Shown: positions 24,982-38,333 of the stretch, piece by piece | Layout: each line of letters begins with the position of its first letter | Position numbering within the stretch: position 1 is the first letter of the stretch | Assembly: GCA_023238725.1 (NCBI GenBank) | Contig: CM041534.1 | Location: 7,810,572 to 7,874,571 of the forward strand | Length of the DNA: 64,000 bases | Direction of reading: 5' to 3' | Source of the DNA: Scortum barcoo | Lineage: Eukaryota; Chordata; Actinopteri; Centrarchiformes; Terapontidae | Translations under genes and position numbers: made by a program | The notes under the pieces: generated by a model | Database searches by the model: none | Seen by the model: the letters and a program-made list of their open reading frames with translations, nothing else | What the model was told of the DNA's origin: nothing

Positions 24982-27900
24982 AGTTACCCAAAAGCTAATA
25001 GATACTCACACATTATTTGCTGCCTTGCTCCTCCCCAGAGAGGCTCCATACCCATCCCCTGTAAAGCATTACGCGAACATGTTCAACCCCGCGCTAAAAT
25101 CTCTCCCCCACGGCTATGGTCTCAGTTCACCCAATCCTTTCATCCTCATATCTCTCAATCCAGGTAAGGCTTGGCTGGAGACCAGTGCTCTGTAGAAAAG
25201 GAGAGGCCTTTGGCTGTGCAATCGATTTCTGTAAAGCAGAATGTACAGTATGAGTGACCGTGTCAAGTGAAAATGTAAATGGACCGAGCTCTGAAATGAT
25301 CAGGCAGCCTCCATGCGCATGGATCAGGGAGTATGTAGGCACAAGATAGCATTTACCCCTGGTTTTAACTAAAGCACTCAGACATTCTCCTCTCTGCAGC
25401 CCCGTACTGTAATTCCCTCTGAGTGCTCGGTGTGAAAGTGAAGCACTGTTATCAGCCTCTACCAAATGCATTAGACCTCCTCTGACCGCTGAAACAGACC
25501 ACCTTGTTGTAGATCATTCCCTCTACACAGAATGGAGGCGATGAAGAAGTTGTAAATTAGGATTGTATAGTTTCATGCCCCTTAATGATTACTGCACCCC
25601 TGGGCTGCACAATCACTCCCTCTCTGCAGTTTTGAATTAAATACGATATATGCCTGTCAGAGAATGAAGAATAAATTGATGGTATTACCTGATGTCACCC
25701 GTGGTAATAATGTATGATGATGACACGGCAGACTTCAGACCACTTTGCACTTTTTCTGCATGGCATGTGGGCAATGAGCAAAGGTTGCATCTTTTCAGAG
25801 TGCAGAGAGCTGAATGAACTGGAGGTAGTTAGTCTGATGGTTCTAAGTGCTGTTTAGCTATTTGGGGCAACTATTTTCTTATTGAGGTAATTTGGTGTGA
25901 AGATTTGCTGTTGTTCTGGTGTGTGTGTATGTGTGTGTGTAAGTAAATAAGTAATTTCTGAAACACTTCTGGTGCTGTCTGGTGTTGTGTGTCAGAGATT
26001 AGGCTAACCAGATCCATTTTTATAGTGGTTTACACACCTGAGCTGGCATAAAGTCCCGGCAGGTTTTTCTTTTTTTTAAATTATGGAGATTAATGACAGA
26101 TGTTGTGGGGTTTCCTCACAATGCAGGCGTAGCTCTAAGAGAATCAATACAGTAGATATATTTTGTTATAGGGGTTGTGAGGCAAAATCAATGCAAAAAA
26201 ATCAATATTACATTATTAACATTGTTTTCCTATGTAGATGTATTTGATAATATAGCAAATGTTTGCAAAGTCACATACAGAATACACGCACACAATAGAA
26301 AATGTTTGCTTGACGTGAGATAAATCTGTCTCACAATTACTTTGTCAGTTTTATAACATAATTTGATGAGAGATGGTATCCTTTTGTATGTTCATATACA
26401 CACAATGCAATTCCACCAGAAGCTGACAAATGATAGCATTAATACTAATTATTGCCAAGCGGTAATTCAGTGCAGGAATCTCTTGCCTGTCATGACTACT
26501 GTGTTATGTAATCTGTCTGTCTCTTGTCCTCTTTGCTTAGTCTTTTCCTTCCTTTGTCTCTCTGGTGGTTAAATCCACACCTTAACTCTGCTAAGCCCTG
26601 AGTTAAGGCAGGTTCTTCGGTTTTCCAGCTATGAATTAGCCTCGATACCATTAGATACCCTCGATAAATGTGTTAACATTGGCCTAGCTCCCCCTGTAGC
26701 ATTCTGTAGTGCCACTTGGCAGTGTTTAGTAACGCTTTCATGTGTTTTAGTATTTGTGGGAAAATGGGTGTTTTCTTTTCAATATTTCGCCGGATATTGT
26801 GGATTCAAAAGCAATTATGTAATGAGTTGTGGATCAGGTCTATTTAAAGGTTACATTTTTCTATTATATTATAGCAATTCAGGGAGGTTGTGGCCCCGTA
26901 GAGATAAGATGACAATGGGGCGTTTTTTTTTTCTCTTCCCTATTCAAAACATGTCTTCAAAAGCAAATAAACTCCGTCAGCAGCTGTTTGGATTGGTTGA
27001 ACTGTATTGACAATCTGTTAAAGCGCAGAAAAAGGGCTTATTTTCCCTTTTGTAGAATTTGACAGTGATAAAACTGGATTGCAGCAATAATGGCTGTCAT
27101 GGATCAACACCTAGAAACATTTTACTCTGCTGATGTGGACATGAATGGGATCCAAAGTCATGTCTCCCTCTGGCTGACTGCCAGGACCTTCACAGGAGCT
27201 TTAATAAATGGTTTGTACCAGCAGACGGTCCTTGGCCTGTGCGTGTGTGCCTGTGTGTGTGCGTCTCTCACTGTGTGTGTTTATATGCCATTGGGATTTT
27301 AATAAGGACTAAGTGCGCAAGAATCCTCCAGAGAGGGAGAAAGACCAATAACCTACTGTAGTGCATGGTGCTACTAAAAGGGTTGAAGGAACACTGAAGG
27401 GGAGGAAGTAAAGGTGTACTAGCTATTTATTCGCGGCACCGGGGTGCACATGAATTATTCAACGTGACATTCATTCATAATTAAGTTTTTTAATGGATAA
27501 ATAAATAGACAAAAGTGTAGTAGGGGAGTGGGTTTTTACATGAAACATATAGATGTGGCTTTCAGACATATTTAATAACAATACCTAAGTATGCATTTAA
27601 TGAGGGGAAAACAATATCCAGTGCAAAGCTAATGCATATATAAGTCCAGTGAGAGTGCAGTGTGGGGGGTGATGCTGCTCAACAGGGAGAAGATAGAGAA
27701 ATGAGTTCAGTAGGTGGGCTGCCTCAGGCACAGAGGTTGGTGGTCGGGCAACTTGTACAAGTGTAGGGACCAGCCTGTGGGCAGCTGCTCTGAGACGTTA
27801 AATAGAAGGATATAGTGGACTTTTGTCAGGATCTGCTGGTCTTACAGAGAGGACGTGAACCGCAGTGGGAGTGTGGTTGTGGAGCATTATAGTCGGTATC

Positions 27901-29109
27901 CTGAATGTATCTCTGATTTTCGTTTAAGATACAATGGCGGGCAATGAGGCCCAATATGACATGTGAAGTTTTCAATCAATACATTACGAAAAATATAGAC
28001 ATGCCTTTTACATGCGGTGGATTTCATCTTTTGGATATCTTTTTTAGCATCTCATGCCTGACATCCTGTGTTATTCTTCATTTTCATCACTGTCATGTTG
28101 AATTATTGAGCAGATCTCTGACTAGTTTGCTAGTTGTTTCATTGTTTTCCATTACATCCAGGACAAAGCATCTCTGTGTTTATCCACTATAACATAAGAC
28201 AACCTAATGCTGGTGTCGCCAAAAATGAGTCTGATGCACACGGCTTTTCAGTCCATTTCCAACGCGAACAACCTGTCACAGCATGCTATGAATTGATTCT
28301 CTGTTAAAAGGGTTTGAATATAATTAAAGCTACTGTTTGCTACTCAGCAATCCAAGTGGATCTTGCCATCACACTGTGAGTTGCATCTCAAATTTGTCTC
28401 CCTGAACACTATTAACACTATTTAACTTGGGGGCATTCATTTAATTTGCTATAATTGCTTTAGAGCCCCTCTCTCTATGCTCAGCCAGTTGTCTGTAGGT
28501 TTAGGGGGGTGTCGGCCTGTCTGCATACTTATTGCTACACAGTTTTTCTCGCCTGTTGTGTCCAAACCTGAAGCATCAAGTTAATGGTAAATATTTTGTT
28601 AATATCACAGCCATAGCTTGTAATAATGACATTTAAGTAATAATGAAGTAATAAAGAAATATTTTATTAATAATGACCTGCATCTCTACTGACATTGAAC
28701 ATACAGGAAATGATGTGCTGAATTGGTCAGAATTAAGCTAATCCCTTCTCATATTTACATACCTTATGGTTGTTCTAACACCCCTGTTTGTTTCTTTATG
28801 AGTAAAAACCTCTGTTCTTTTTTCCTATCACTGCTGTATACCATTTCTATAATGTAAATACCAAAAAAATAATAATAACATTACAAAGCAAAAGCAGAAC
28901 AGCAGTAATGTTCCTATCAGGGAAAACAGTTAACATGTTGGGGATGTGAGGCTGGCGGGGGGTGCTGGGCAGGTGTTGGGACTCCTTAGGGAGCTGGAGG
29001 TCACATTACCATACAAAAGCCACTCTGCTGGGTAACCTTTCCAGGCGCTGCTCCCTAGCCAGGGGGCCTGCGGTCACACACACTGGCACTGCCACAAGTG
29101 CCTCACCAC

Positions 29110-29130
29110 CACACACACACACACACACAC
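29110..29130. repeat. (CA)10 microsatellite
   Basis: Ten to eleven CA units are followed by atatacacaa. It is a simple repeat. Confidence 0.85.
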
Positions 29131-32100
29131 ATATACACAAATCTCTCATATTCAGCCAGCCTCTGTATACCCCCTACGTTCTCCATGACAGAAACATTGC
29201 TTGTATAGTGACATGAAATATTTGCACTCGGGGAACATAAATCACAGGGGACAGCTCTAAAGCAAAACAAATACTATGATATGGTCCATTGCCATCATAA
29301 TGCACACTAAAGGGAAAGGCATTCATGTGGAATTTAGATCCAAAGCCTAACATTTTATCTTCGCCAGCAGTCTTTCGCACAAATCAGCTCCTTTTTTTCC
29401 CTCCCTAAATCCCTAGAAAAGCAAGGCTGTTGTCATTTAAGCTCCACTCTATTTACAACTCGGATATGCCTTAGATGTGTGTGAGACACAACAGCGAGGA
29501 ATGGGAGCGGTGTGCTGGATACGGGCAGCACAGGGGAGACAAGAGATAGACATTGACTTTGCCTGGAAGCATGCGGAGGTTCTCCTGGTAGAGAGGAAGA
29601 GTAACTGGGGCGAGAAAGAAAGATTGAGAATGGAGGGAGGCGCTTGGTGGGTAGCTGCCGAGTTAATGTCGATCAAAGGGTGGGGGTTGGGCCGAGAGTA
29701 TGGGTGGTCATATTGATGGACAGCAGCCTCAACAGGGATTTAGGTGGCTATTAGAAATGATGCAGGTTTAATGTTGGACTCTGATTTTTTTTTCTTTTCC
29801 CCCCACTGAGGAGGAGAGGAGCATTTTCAGTAGATGGCGGGGACGGGGAAGCAATGGAGAAGCCGGGCGTCTCTTCCATCGCCGCTGATTTTGAATGACA
29901 GGTCATAGGGATGGAAAAATATGTGTTGCGTTCCACATGCGATTGTGAGCGTGTCTGTGTGTACGCGTTACCCCACAGGTAACACATGCGCACCATGTAA
30001 TTATACTCATTACACGGCAGGCTGTGGATCTGCATGATGTGCTAGTAGACACTAGAAAAATATCTGGATTGTTGACAGCATAGTGGCACAGGAGCTGTGA
30101 CAGTCAACTACATTGTTTATGCTGCAATTACCAAGACTGAATTCAATCAGTCAGGCCAATACACTTTTTTATTGCAATTATGCAAAAGACCTTACAGCTC
30201 ACTGTGTGGTGAGACGTGATGTGCAGTAGCTTATATTGATTACTTTATTTGTAAAATTAAGTCTTTAAGAAGTCCCTGTCACTCAGCCCTCACTGCATCC
30301 TGTATCACATCCAAGCACTGCACCCTCATGACAATAATAACTCTTAATATAATTGATGTAATATGCCACACGCAACAATAAGGTATAACATCTAATCACG
30401 TTAAGTAGTCATTGCCAAGCTGTAATTAAACTGTTTGAGACAAGTGATTACCAACCCTGATAGAGAATGTGAATATATAATAGGGGTGTTATGAAAATAC
30501 TAATACCCCATAGCTCTAATTGCATGGCAGTTTTTTTTTTACTAATATTGATTGCTTTGTATCTGTGTTATCATCACATTGACCATACCGTGCTGGGAAA
30601 GCACACAAATATGGCAAGATGAAGCCCTCCTTCACTTTGTTATGCTCCACTACACATTGTAATGTTAACAGCGGGGCCCTGCAGTCTGACTGGGCTAATG
30701 GTGTGCCATCCCATCAGGCCATGCGCCCAACCAGAACATGCAGAGAGATTGTTCACATCAAGCCTGTTGGCAAATTAGCCAACACGCATTAAGCTGTGGC
30801 ATTATGCTAAAGCTGTCTAAATACTACTATATGCTTAGTGACCAGTGAATGATTGCTGAAGTTCACCCCTCCTCTTCCCACTCAAGCCCATCGGGATGAG
30901 TGCCTGTCCTCTCAAACTGGAGTGATAGAATTAGCTGTCACAGATTCTGGTGCGGCGCGAGTTAAAATGAAGCCGGCTCAAGAAAGACACGTTAAGGGTA
31001 GGAGTGCGACTATAGCCTTTAAGACAGACTTTCCACTCTGGCAGTCAATGCATTTGCTTCCTGTGCTTTAAGGCATCGTTTCAGTAAGCTGTTATTTAGG
31101 TGGAGGGGGGGAAAAAAAAAGAAATTCACTATATAGCTGTCAGATTTTAAATATTAATATTTTATGGAGTGGCAGCTGGAGCATTTAATGGCAATCAATA
31201 GATCACAGCAGGGGAAGGTATTTTTCACAGCGTGATCTGTGATCTGACAGACATTTTCCTTTCACTCTCCTAATTAATTTCGTCAGACACCTACGGAGAC
31301 TTGCCACACTTCTGGTCTGCGTGCTGACCAGAGCTCCTTGTTCCATTGTCTAAACTGCCCTGGCTTCTCCCAAAGACACACCCCTGTACACCTGCACGTT
31401 TTCATTTCCTCCCACCTTAATGAAGGTGTTTATGCAGCTGATGGACATGCTGCCTCCACTTCTCACATCCGCTGTATGCCCCTCTCCATAGGGTTACAGG
31501 ATCTTGATGAGGGTGGGTGTAGACCTATGAAATTCATTCCCTGAAATACTTCTCTCTTTCCTCTTTCTCACTGCGATGTGGGGGATCTGGCAGAGTGGTT
31601 AGGTTAGGTTAGATGCATTTACAGTAGAGACTCTGGCTCCCTTTCATGCTTCTGTGAAAACACACAGTGTGTGGCAGATACTGTAGAGAAAAGCAGTGGA
31701 GCGCTAAGTGGGTAAAGTTGCCAACTTTAAAGTATATTTCGACGATGTTTCCTTAAATAATCCAGAGAGCAGAGTATGATGTCTGATGTCATTTTCTTAT
31801 TATTAATTGCCTTGAAGGAAAATATGTTGTATTTAGGTAGTTTAAACCTGCCTTTGTTGCATTTACATGCATTGTGGAACAGTGAGCTAGCAGTCTAAAA
31901 CACAACACAAAAACAAAAAGTGAATTATTGCTTGTAATCCTTCCTCCCACATATCCTGATTCTATCATCAAATAAAGACAAAAATTTCATGAAAGAAAGA
32001 ACGTAGAATGTCATTTTTTACAAGTTGCATCAGTGAAGAAAATGAGACGTCTGAAAAGAATACATATTCTTTCAGTGTTATAGGCAACTTCCTGGGGATC

Positions 32101-34436
32101 CCCTCACAGGTACATCACTGGGGCCCCATGTTGAGAACAAGTGGCAGGCAATCTCACCGGGGTGCTGATTCCTCAGCTCAAAAGCTCAAAAACTATTTTG
32201 ACTCGTTTTTGTACCCTGTAAAGCGTAAGTTCTACTCTGGGATCCAGTTCATTTCATCCAAGTGTAGTTTGTTGGATTAAACAGCCCACAGGTACATATC
32301 AGGTTCAGTCAGAGTAATAATTGAATTACGCTATAAACATGAAGTTTGCCCTATTGATTGTTTCTTCCTGTTGTTTTGACACTGTATTTGCATAATGGCT
32401 TTTTTAATAGAGTTTTGGAATCAGTGGAGTTTTTACAATTTTTTGGTGTTTTTCTTTGGATTAAAAATGACATGTTCTTTGTCCAGCGAGTGCAAATGTA
32501 ATTTTAAAACACACAACTGCACTCATGTTGTCGAGATTTTCACTTCTTATCTTATTTCTGTGTGCCACATTCACAGTTTAATGTGGAGTCTGCAATAATG
32601 CCCACAACCTGCCATATAATGAATATAGCCCTGATCAATCCAAACTTATATGTGTTTAAACAGTGTGTATAAAAAATGCCATTGCTGCCGTATTTATACC
32701 TTATTTTGATTATTTCGAGTTAGTCCTGATTGATCTGGACTTCATTTAGAAAACAGGCATTTTCTTTAAATTTGCAGAAAGACCTCAGAGAGCATGAATT
32801 GAAACTTTTTACCAGTCTGCATCATGATGTAATTATTTCAGAATCCTTTTGATCCATTTATTGCAATTAAATCACAGTAAATCTGTTTATTTTGGGATTA
32901 TACTGCTGTAGTAAGCCAGATTCATTCATCTGACATGTGACTTGCTAGATGCAGTGAATCTTTATTAATTTTGACACACCAATTACGAAACTGCCACTCA
33001 CTGGAGACGGATGGAGAGGAGAATATTCACAATAAACACAAATGTTGTCTAAACTGTTGTCTTGTGCACGAGCACCAGTTGAGTGGCTCGGTCCAAGCCA
33101 CTTGTTTCCTATACACAGAGCCAAGGCTGTGTGTGAACACCGGATCTTTTATTTATTTATTTATTTTCAGTGCACACACACACACACACAGTGTACAGCT
33201 AGTGGACCATGAGAAAATATTTGCTGAATTTGACAGAAAGTGTAATGGATTTGAATTTCAGAGTCCACCTTTAAATAGGCTTTTAAGCAGACAGTTTGTA
33301 TGTTACACCATATGTTCAGGAGAAGGATGAGGTTCCAGTTGTGGTCTATGTTCTTGCCAATGGGGCACGTCTAAGTGTGGGCAGCTAGATTGATTGCCGA
33401 GACGGCCAGCAGAGCGGAGGAGGATCAGACATAGAGAGAGGTTCTACTAGATTACACATGGCTTGTCTGAGCTCAGGATTTCCTCGCCTTTTGTTGTAGA
33501 ACCTGGCTTGTGGAATAGCAGATCAAAGCTTCACTCGCAGCATCTCGTGTAGCATCATTTACACATCTGTGAAATCCACAATCATAGAGAAGACTATGAA
33601 ACCTCTCCTGCATTCATTAATGTAGAACTTTGACCAGAGACAAAGGTTAGGTGGAGGACAGAAATGGTCCCGCTTTTTGAGCAGCATTCACAGCCTCGTA
33701 TTTGAGTATTCACAACCGCTCATTAATTCTATTTCTACTTTGAGTATTGGTTATTTGCTTTCTTCTTTTCACTCAGGCAAGCTCTCAATTCATTAGCCAA
33801 TCCACTATGAATGTATTATTCAATGCTGGTTTGGCATTGGTGAGAGCACTGTGTTTACCATAGCTCATGAAATATGTATCTGTTGAATGGGTGTCCGTGT
33901 AAGCAGCTGCCTGATATAGTCATGATGAGGGAGAGGTTTCTGTGGCAGTCGTAGCCAGTCACTCAAGGACAATCCCTTATAGCTGTTTTGGTTGTGATGA
34001 TTGTTGTGTTGATTATCTTACATTAAAGCTGTGGTGTGCGGTGTAGATAACAGATTTACCTCAAGGTGTGTTTCTGTATCGGGGATAACTTTTTTTTTTT
34101 TTTTAATTTTCTCTCCTCCACTTTCACATCGCGTGTTGAAAGATAAGGATTTCAACTTTTTTTCCCACAATGTAAAAGCTAACCTAACCATCTAATTTAT
34201 GGGTGGAAAGGGAAAAAATTTATTCTTGTTACACACACGCTCACACACAACACAACAGACACCAGCAGCCTCCTACGACAAAATGACCAGATTTGTTAAA
34301 GTAATAGTGAGGCGAGAGCATCCATAAAGAGCTGTTTGTTAGATGTCAACTGCCGTAATTATAACAGAGCTGGCATGGCTGAAACTATATTGAGTGGCCT
34401 AATGGTGTCTATGGAGAAAGAGCAGAGAAGGGACCG

Positions 34437-34454
34437 TTTTTTTTTTTTTTTTTT
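34437..34454. repeat. T18 homopolymer followed by CAG
   Basis: Eighteen T end directly in cag (34455-34457), a perfect-looking acceptor. The next bases give atgaagttttttcgcc without a recognisable coding segment or nearby consensus donor, so it is treated as a decoy splice site. Confidence 0.8.
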
Positions 34455-37002
34455 CAGATGAAGTTTTTTCGCCACAAAGATGAATGATTGCTTTCTCTGC
34501 AAACTCCTGGGCTCACGGGTTGATTTAATTGAGTTGAATTAAACCTAAGCCAGGTAGAAATGGAGACAGAGAGAAAATCTATGCCGTCGATCTATAAAAG
34601 CCTTTAGGGCTTCGATCTGGATTACGTAGATTATTTTCCTGTCTGGTCACAGTCACACTTCATTCCTATCCCTACAGTGTGTATTCCTTAGTTACATGTT
34701 GTTTGGGTGGAGGGTCGACGCTAGGTGCCCTCAGCTGGCATGGGATCAGCACTGATTGTGAGCATGTGCTGGACGGAAGGAATCAACCCATTTTCATGTT
34801 CATAGACATTTGTGTGACACATTTGTACAGTCTTCTGCTAATTTATTATGAGCCTAGGACAGTGCAAGTAGCAGTTAGGGGGGCACCTCCTTTATCTTAG
34901 GGGGAAAAAAAAATTGTGAAGCACTGGCACTGAAAATACACGTTGTTATGTTCTGGCACACCGGTGGAGACACTCCTGTGGAGCTGCTTCTGCCGTACAG
35001 TACACTTCTATAAATATAGCCTGCTGACGGTAAAGTAATTTCATTGACGTAGTTACCAAATATGGAAAATGCATCACTTCCCGTAAATGCTGAAAAGAAG
35101 CAGCGCCAGACCACGAGGGCAGGAATGCAACTAAGTGACTGCCACCAAGTGCTATGCATGAAAACAATACATAGCAAGGCTTTAATGAGAGAAAGAAACT
35201 CTGCTGTTGAACATGTGTGAGTTGAGTTTGATTAGACCTGCCAATAAAGCTAAATACCTGCCTGTAAAACCAGCCGGCTATATGTCATTGGTAATTGTGA
35301 AGTTGTTTGTTCCTGTTGTACGCGTTCCAAGTACCTCAGTAAATCATTCAATAGTGATGAATGGAAATAAAAATTTAACAAAAAAAAGAAAAGAAAAAGC
35401 CATGCAGTAATTCAGCGATCAGCAGATGATTGGGGGCACACGTTGCTGCTTGCCAACACAGTCCGAGCTGCCAAATCACCTTTAAAAGGAAGCCTGAGCA
35501 AAGGGGCTTATCTCAATGTGTTGGTCTTTTCTCTCTTCCAGCACGTTTCGCTATATGTACATAGAGGCAGGGGCACGATCTCATACGTCTTTCTTTGTCT
35601 GTATTTGTCTTGCTGTCTTTATCGTGCTCTCTCTGTGCACCTCTTTTTCTCCCCCCCCCCCTCTCTGTTTCCTCTCTCTGTTTCATGGCTGCTTCACCCT
35701 TTCACTCCCCCTCTCTGGTACCATACATTTCTATTGTGCTCCCATAACTGGGTTGTCATCTCCCTAAGAAATCACCTCTTGTTCTTGACAATTTAAAGAT
35801 GACACGTTGACTCTCCTAACGTTATGATTAGCCAACATTGTTTGAGCTTTCCTTTGAGTAAAGCTGCTTAGGGGCAGCAGATAAAGCCACGCCGTATATT
35901 TATCTGCTATATTTCAATCCTTCTTTGTGTTGTGACAGCTGAGATGATATGAGATGAAGAGAAGAGGGCAAGGTGATCCTATTCTGCTGTATTCATTCGA
36001 AGCTTAAACCTGTGGTATTGTTTGTTGGGTGAGAGTGTAAAGCTTTATTGTGAAGTGGACACAGACACTACCTGCCTAAACCATTTTGATCAAAGAAAGT
36101 GTAACACGCCTTATGTTGAATTATATCATGTACGTTTGCTTTTTTGCTCTTTTAAATCAGAGTCCTTGTGTTTCCCGTCTGATAATGAAAGGCATACTGC
36201 TGGGTTCAATGGAGGTGTCACAGGGAGAGGTTTGAATGGATCTGGCTGAAAGTTGTGCTTGCATCAGCTTGGAGCTCCAGAGCATTAACATAACCGGAGA
36301 ATACAGCAGATCGTTTGAAATGATATCAAACTCTTGAGAGACCTCAGGCCCATTTCAGTCCTTAGAAAGTCGATGGAGATCCGAGCAGGCTCTTTTTAGA
36401 CATTGGCTGCTCTTTGTACCCACAGAGTGTTGTTGCTTGCTTACAGGTTTTTTTGAAAAAACATGTCGTCTTTGTCCTTCCCAGTGGCATGATGTAAAAT
36501 TGGACCATGGGTATTTCTTTTTTAGGTCTTTCTCACTCTGAATTTCCTTTATACACCCTTTATATCTTATTTATATCTTTTTGTAAGGACAGCGGTATAA
36601 GAAATCTATTTACAGCATGTTCTCTGTACTATAAAATTAATTGAGATAAATAAGGCTATTCTGAACATTCAAAATGGAAGATTTTATTTATCGAAATTCA
36701 CTTTCAAATTGGGTTTTATATTGTCACCTGACAACAAACTGACAATTCAGTGTTCAGTAGCAATACATAAAATTTATTGTCAGTTGTGTTCATATTAATC
36801 ACATTCATTCATTTATTCATAGTAAGGATACTCCTTAACGGGCATTCAAACCTAAACAGATCTGCATTAAGACAATGGAAGGACATGCCTGTATGTTTCA
36901 AGTGGTTGTGGTTTTTATTGCAACAGTTGTGATTTAAACTGTATTAATACTGTGCTCACGTTTAAAGTTTTTTTGCCAGAGCCCTCTGCATAGGGAATGA
37001 CT

Positions 37003-37021
37003 GAATGAATGAATGAATGAA
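37003..37021. repeat. (TGAA)n short tandem repeat
   Basis: About four and a half GAAT/TGAA units lie just before the LINE-like remnant. Short tandem repeats of this kind often mark retroelement tails, so it may be the tail of a neighbouring older insertion. Confidence 0.6.
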
Positions 37022-37074
37022 CATGGCCATAGTGATGTAGTGTATGCTTACAAAAAAGTACTCGTAGGATTATA

Positions 37075-37256
37075 CTCACAGCTTCTCAAACGATATAACA
37101 ATACCCACCTCAGCACCAGCCTGTTATCCCTGCAAGCTGCCGTCTGCCAAGCGATACAGAAGTATGAGCTGTTGTACCACCAGACTACAGAGCAGCTTCT
37201 TTCCTCCTCAGACTGTGAGACTCCTCAATTCATCCTCTGCGCTCCACCATGAATAA
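37075..37256 (+). mobile_element. Non-LTR retrotransposon (LINE) 3' coding remnant
   Basis: In the frame ending at the taa at 37254-37256, the translation contains LPSAKRYRSM, then TTRLQSSFFP, then TVRLLNS. An arginine-rich RYRS segment, a TxR segment and SFFPxAVRLLN close to the stop make up the C-terminal signature I know from many vertebrate LINE reverse-transcriptase proteins and their fish relatives. Only the last 50 or so residues are visible; upstream sequence loses similarity. The clade (L2, Rex1 or other) is not resolved. It lies 170 bases before the SINE. Confidence 0.55.
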
Positions 37257-37424
37257 TAGTTGTTTTTCTGTGTGTGTGGCATGAAGGGACTACAGCTTGC
37301 ATTTTAGTTTAGTAGACTGATAAATAAATGAATGGACTTTGAAAAGCCTCTCTCCCCCTTGTTTTCTAATGTCAAAATAACGGCCCTGTGTCCAGAATTT
37401 TCCTTTTTTTTTTCCAACGTTGTG

Positions 37425-37755
37425 CAAAGCGGCTGTGGCTCAGGAGGCAGAGTGGGTCGTTGCGAGGTCGGCGGTTTGATCTCTGGCTCCTTTAGCCCGA
37501 GTGTCGAAGTGGCTGTGGGCAAGCTACTGAGACCTAAATTGAAGTACTGAAGTCCAACTTGCATAGCCATCAGTGTGTATTTGGTGTATGTTAGGTGTGT
37601 TAGATAAGAGCCTGACGAGCAGGATGGCACCATAAATGGAAACCTCTGCCATCAGTGTATGAACGCGTGCGTGAATGTTGTGAATGACATGTAGTGCAAG
37701 GCTCCTCGAGTGGTCAGAAGACTCGAAAAGCGATTAGTACAAGTCCATTTACCAA
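37425..37755 (+). mobile_element. tRNA-derived SINE
   Basis: The 5' part has RNA polymerase III promoter elements: box A tggctcaggagg (37436-37447, 11 of 12 to TRGCNNAGYNGG) and box B ggtttgatctc (37473-37483). The body (gtcgaagtgg, gggcaagctactgag, gagcctgacgagcag, tctgccatcagtgtatgaa) and the tail (gagtggtcagaagactcgaaaagcg ... tccatttacca) match, from memory, a SINE family abundant in percomorph fish. It is diverged, with a damaged box B, so it is old and probably silent. Confidence 0.75.
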
Positions 37756-38312
37756 CTACACAATCACGCACGCTCGACGCATGTTGTCGTTGCCACACAA
37801 CCAGGTACAACACCGTGAATGTCTCAGAGGACTGGCCACGTGTGAGGACAGAGCTTTCGGAGAGAGAGGTCATGTAGGCAGCATGATGCAGCCAGCAGGA
37901 GGCTGTGACAACAATATTCGATGTCCATTTGGGTTTTAGATGTGGTTGGACAACACAGCTGCTGAAGCCTTTGCCATTCCTCTGAATGTACTCTTCCCTG
38001 TGTGTACAAATGCAGGCAGAAAAAAAATAGAAGAATAAGATATTCTTTGATACATCCACTCATTTCCATTAAGGGCTACATAACAACGAAAAAAAAAAAC
38101 TACAGAAATTCTCAGAACTTCACCGCACACCCTGTCCAACTAATGCAGCACCTGTCGCCAAGATGGAAAGGGCACAAGTTACCTGGAGTAACACTGGAGA
38201 AATACTGTCTGGATCTGCACATTTGGTTCAAAAATAGCAACCCTTAGTCATCCAACTCGGTCCGTTTGTAAATACTAGATGCATGAGGGTCTGTCAGACT
38301 CAGCACTTGCAC

Positions 38313-38333
38313 TTTTTTTTTTTTTTTTTTTTT
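38313..38333. repeat. T21 homopolymer
   Basis: Twenty-one consecutive T are followed by ggcacc. It is simple sequence with no exon signal. Confidence 0.9.

Larger units (their letters stand above)
24000..37002. other. Intronic sequence, Musashi upstream intron, part 3
   Basis: No gene was recognised. It contains a CpG-dense block (24668-24860), the second copy of the 13.1-kb sequence (24938-24981), short TG tracts near 25920 and 27240, a CA tract (29110-29130), T runs at 34083-34096 and 34437-34454, and a C10 run near 35651. Two stretches have the non-repetitive, motif-dense look of conserved noncoding DNA (30655-30830 and 31170-31300), but this cannot be tested without alignment. Remaining frames are short and uninformative. 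Confidence 0.7.

Noticed and set aside
34437..34470. T18 plus CAG as an exon acceptor
   Set aside because: No coding-like segment, matching phase or donor follows.
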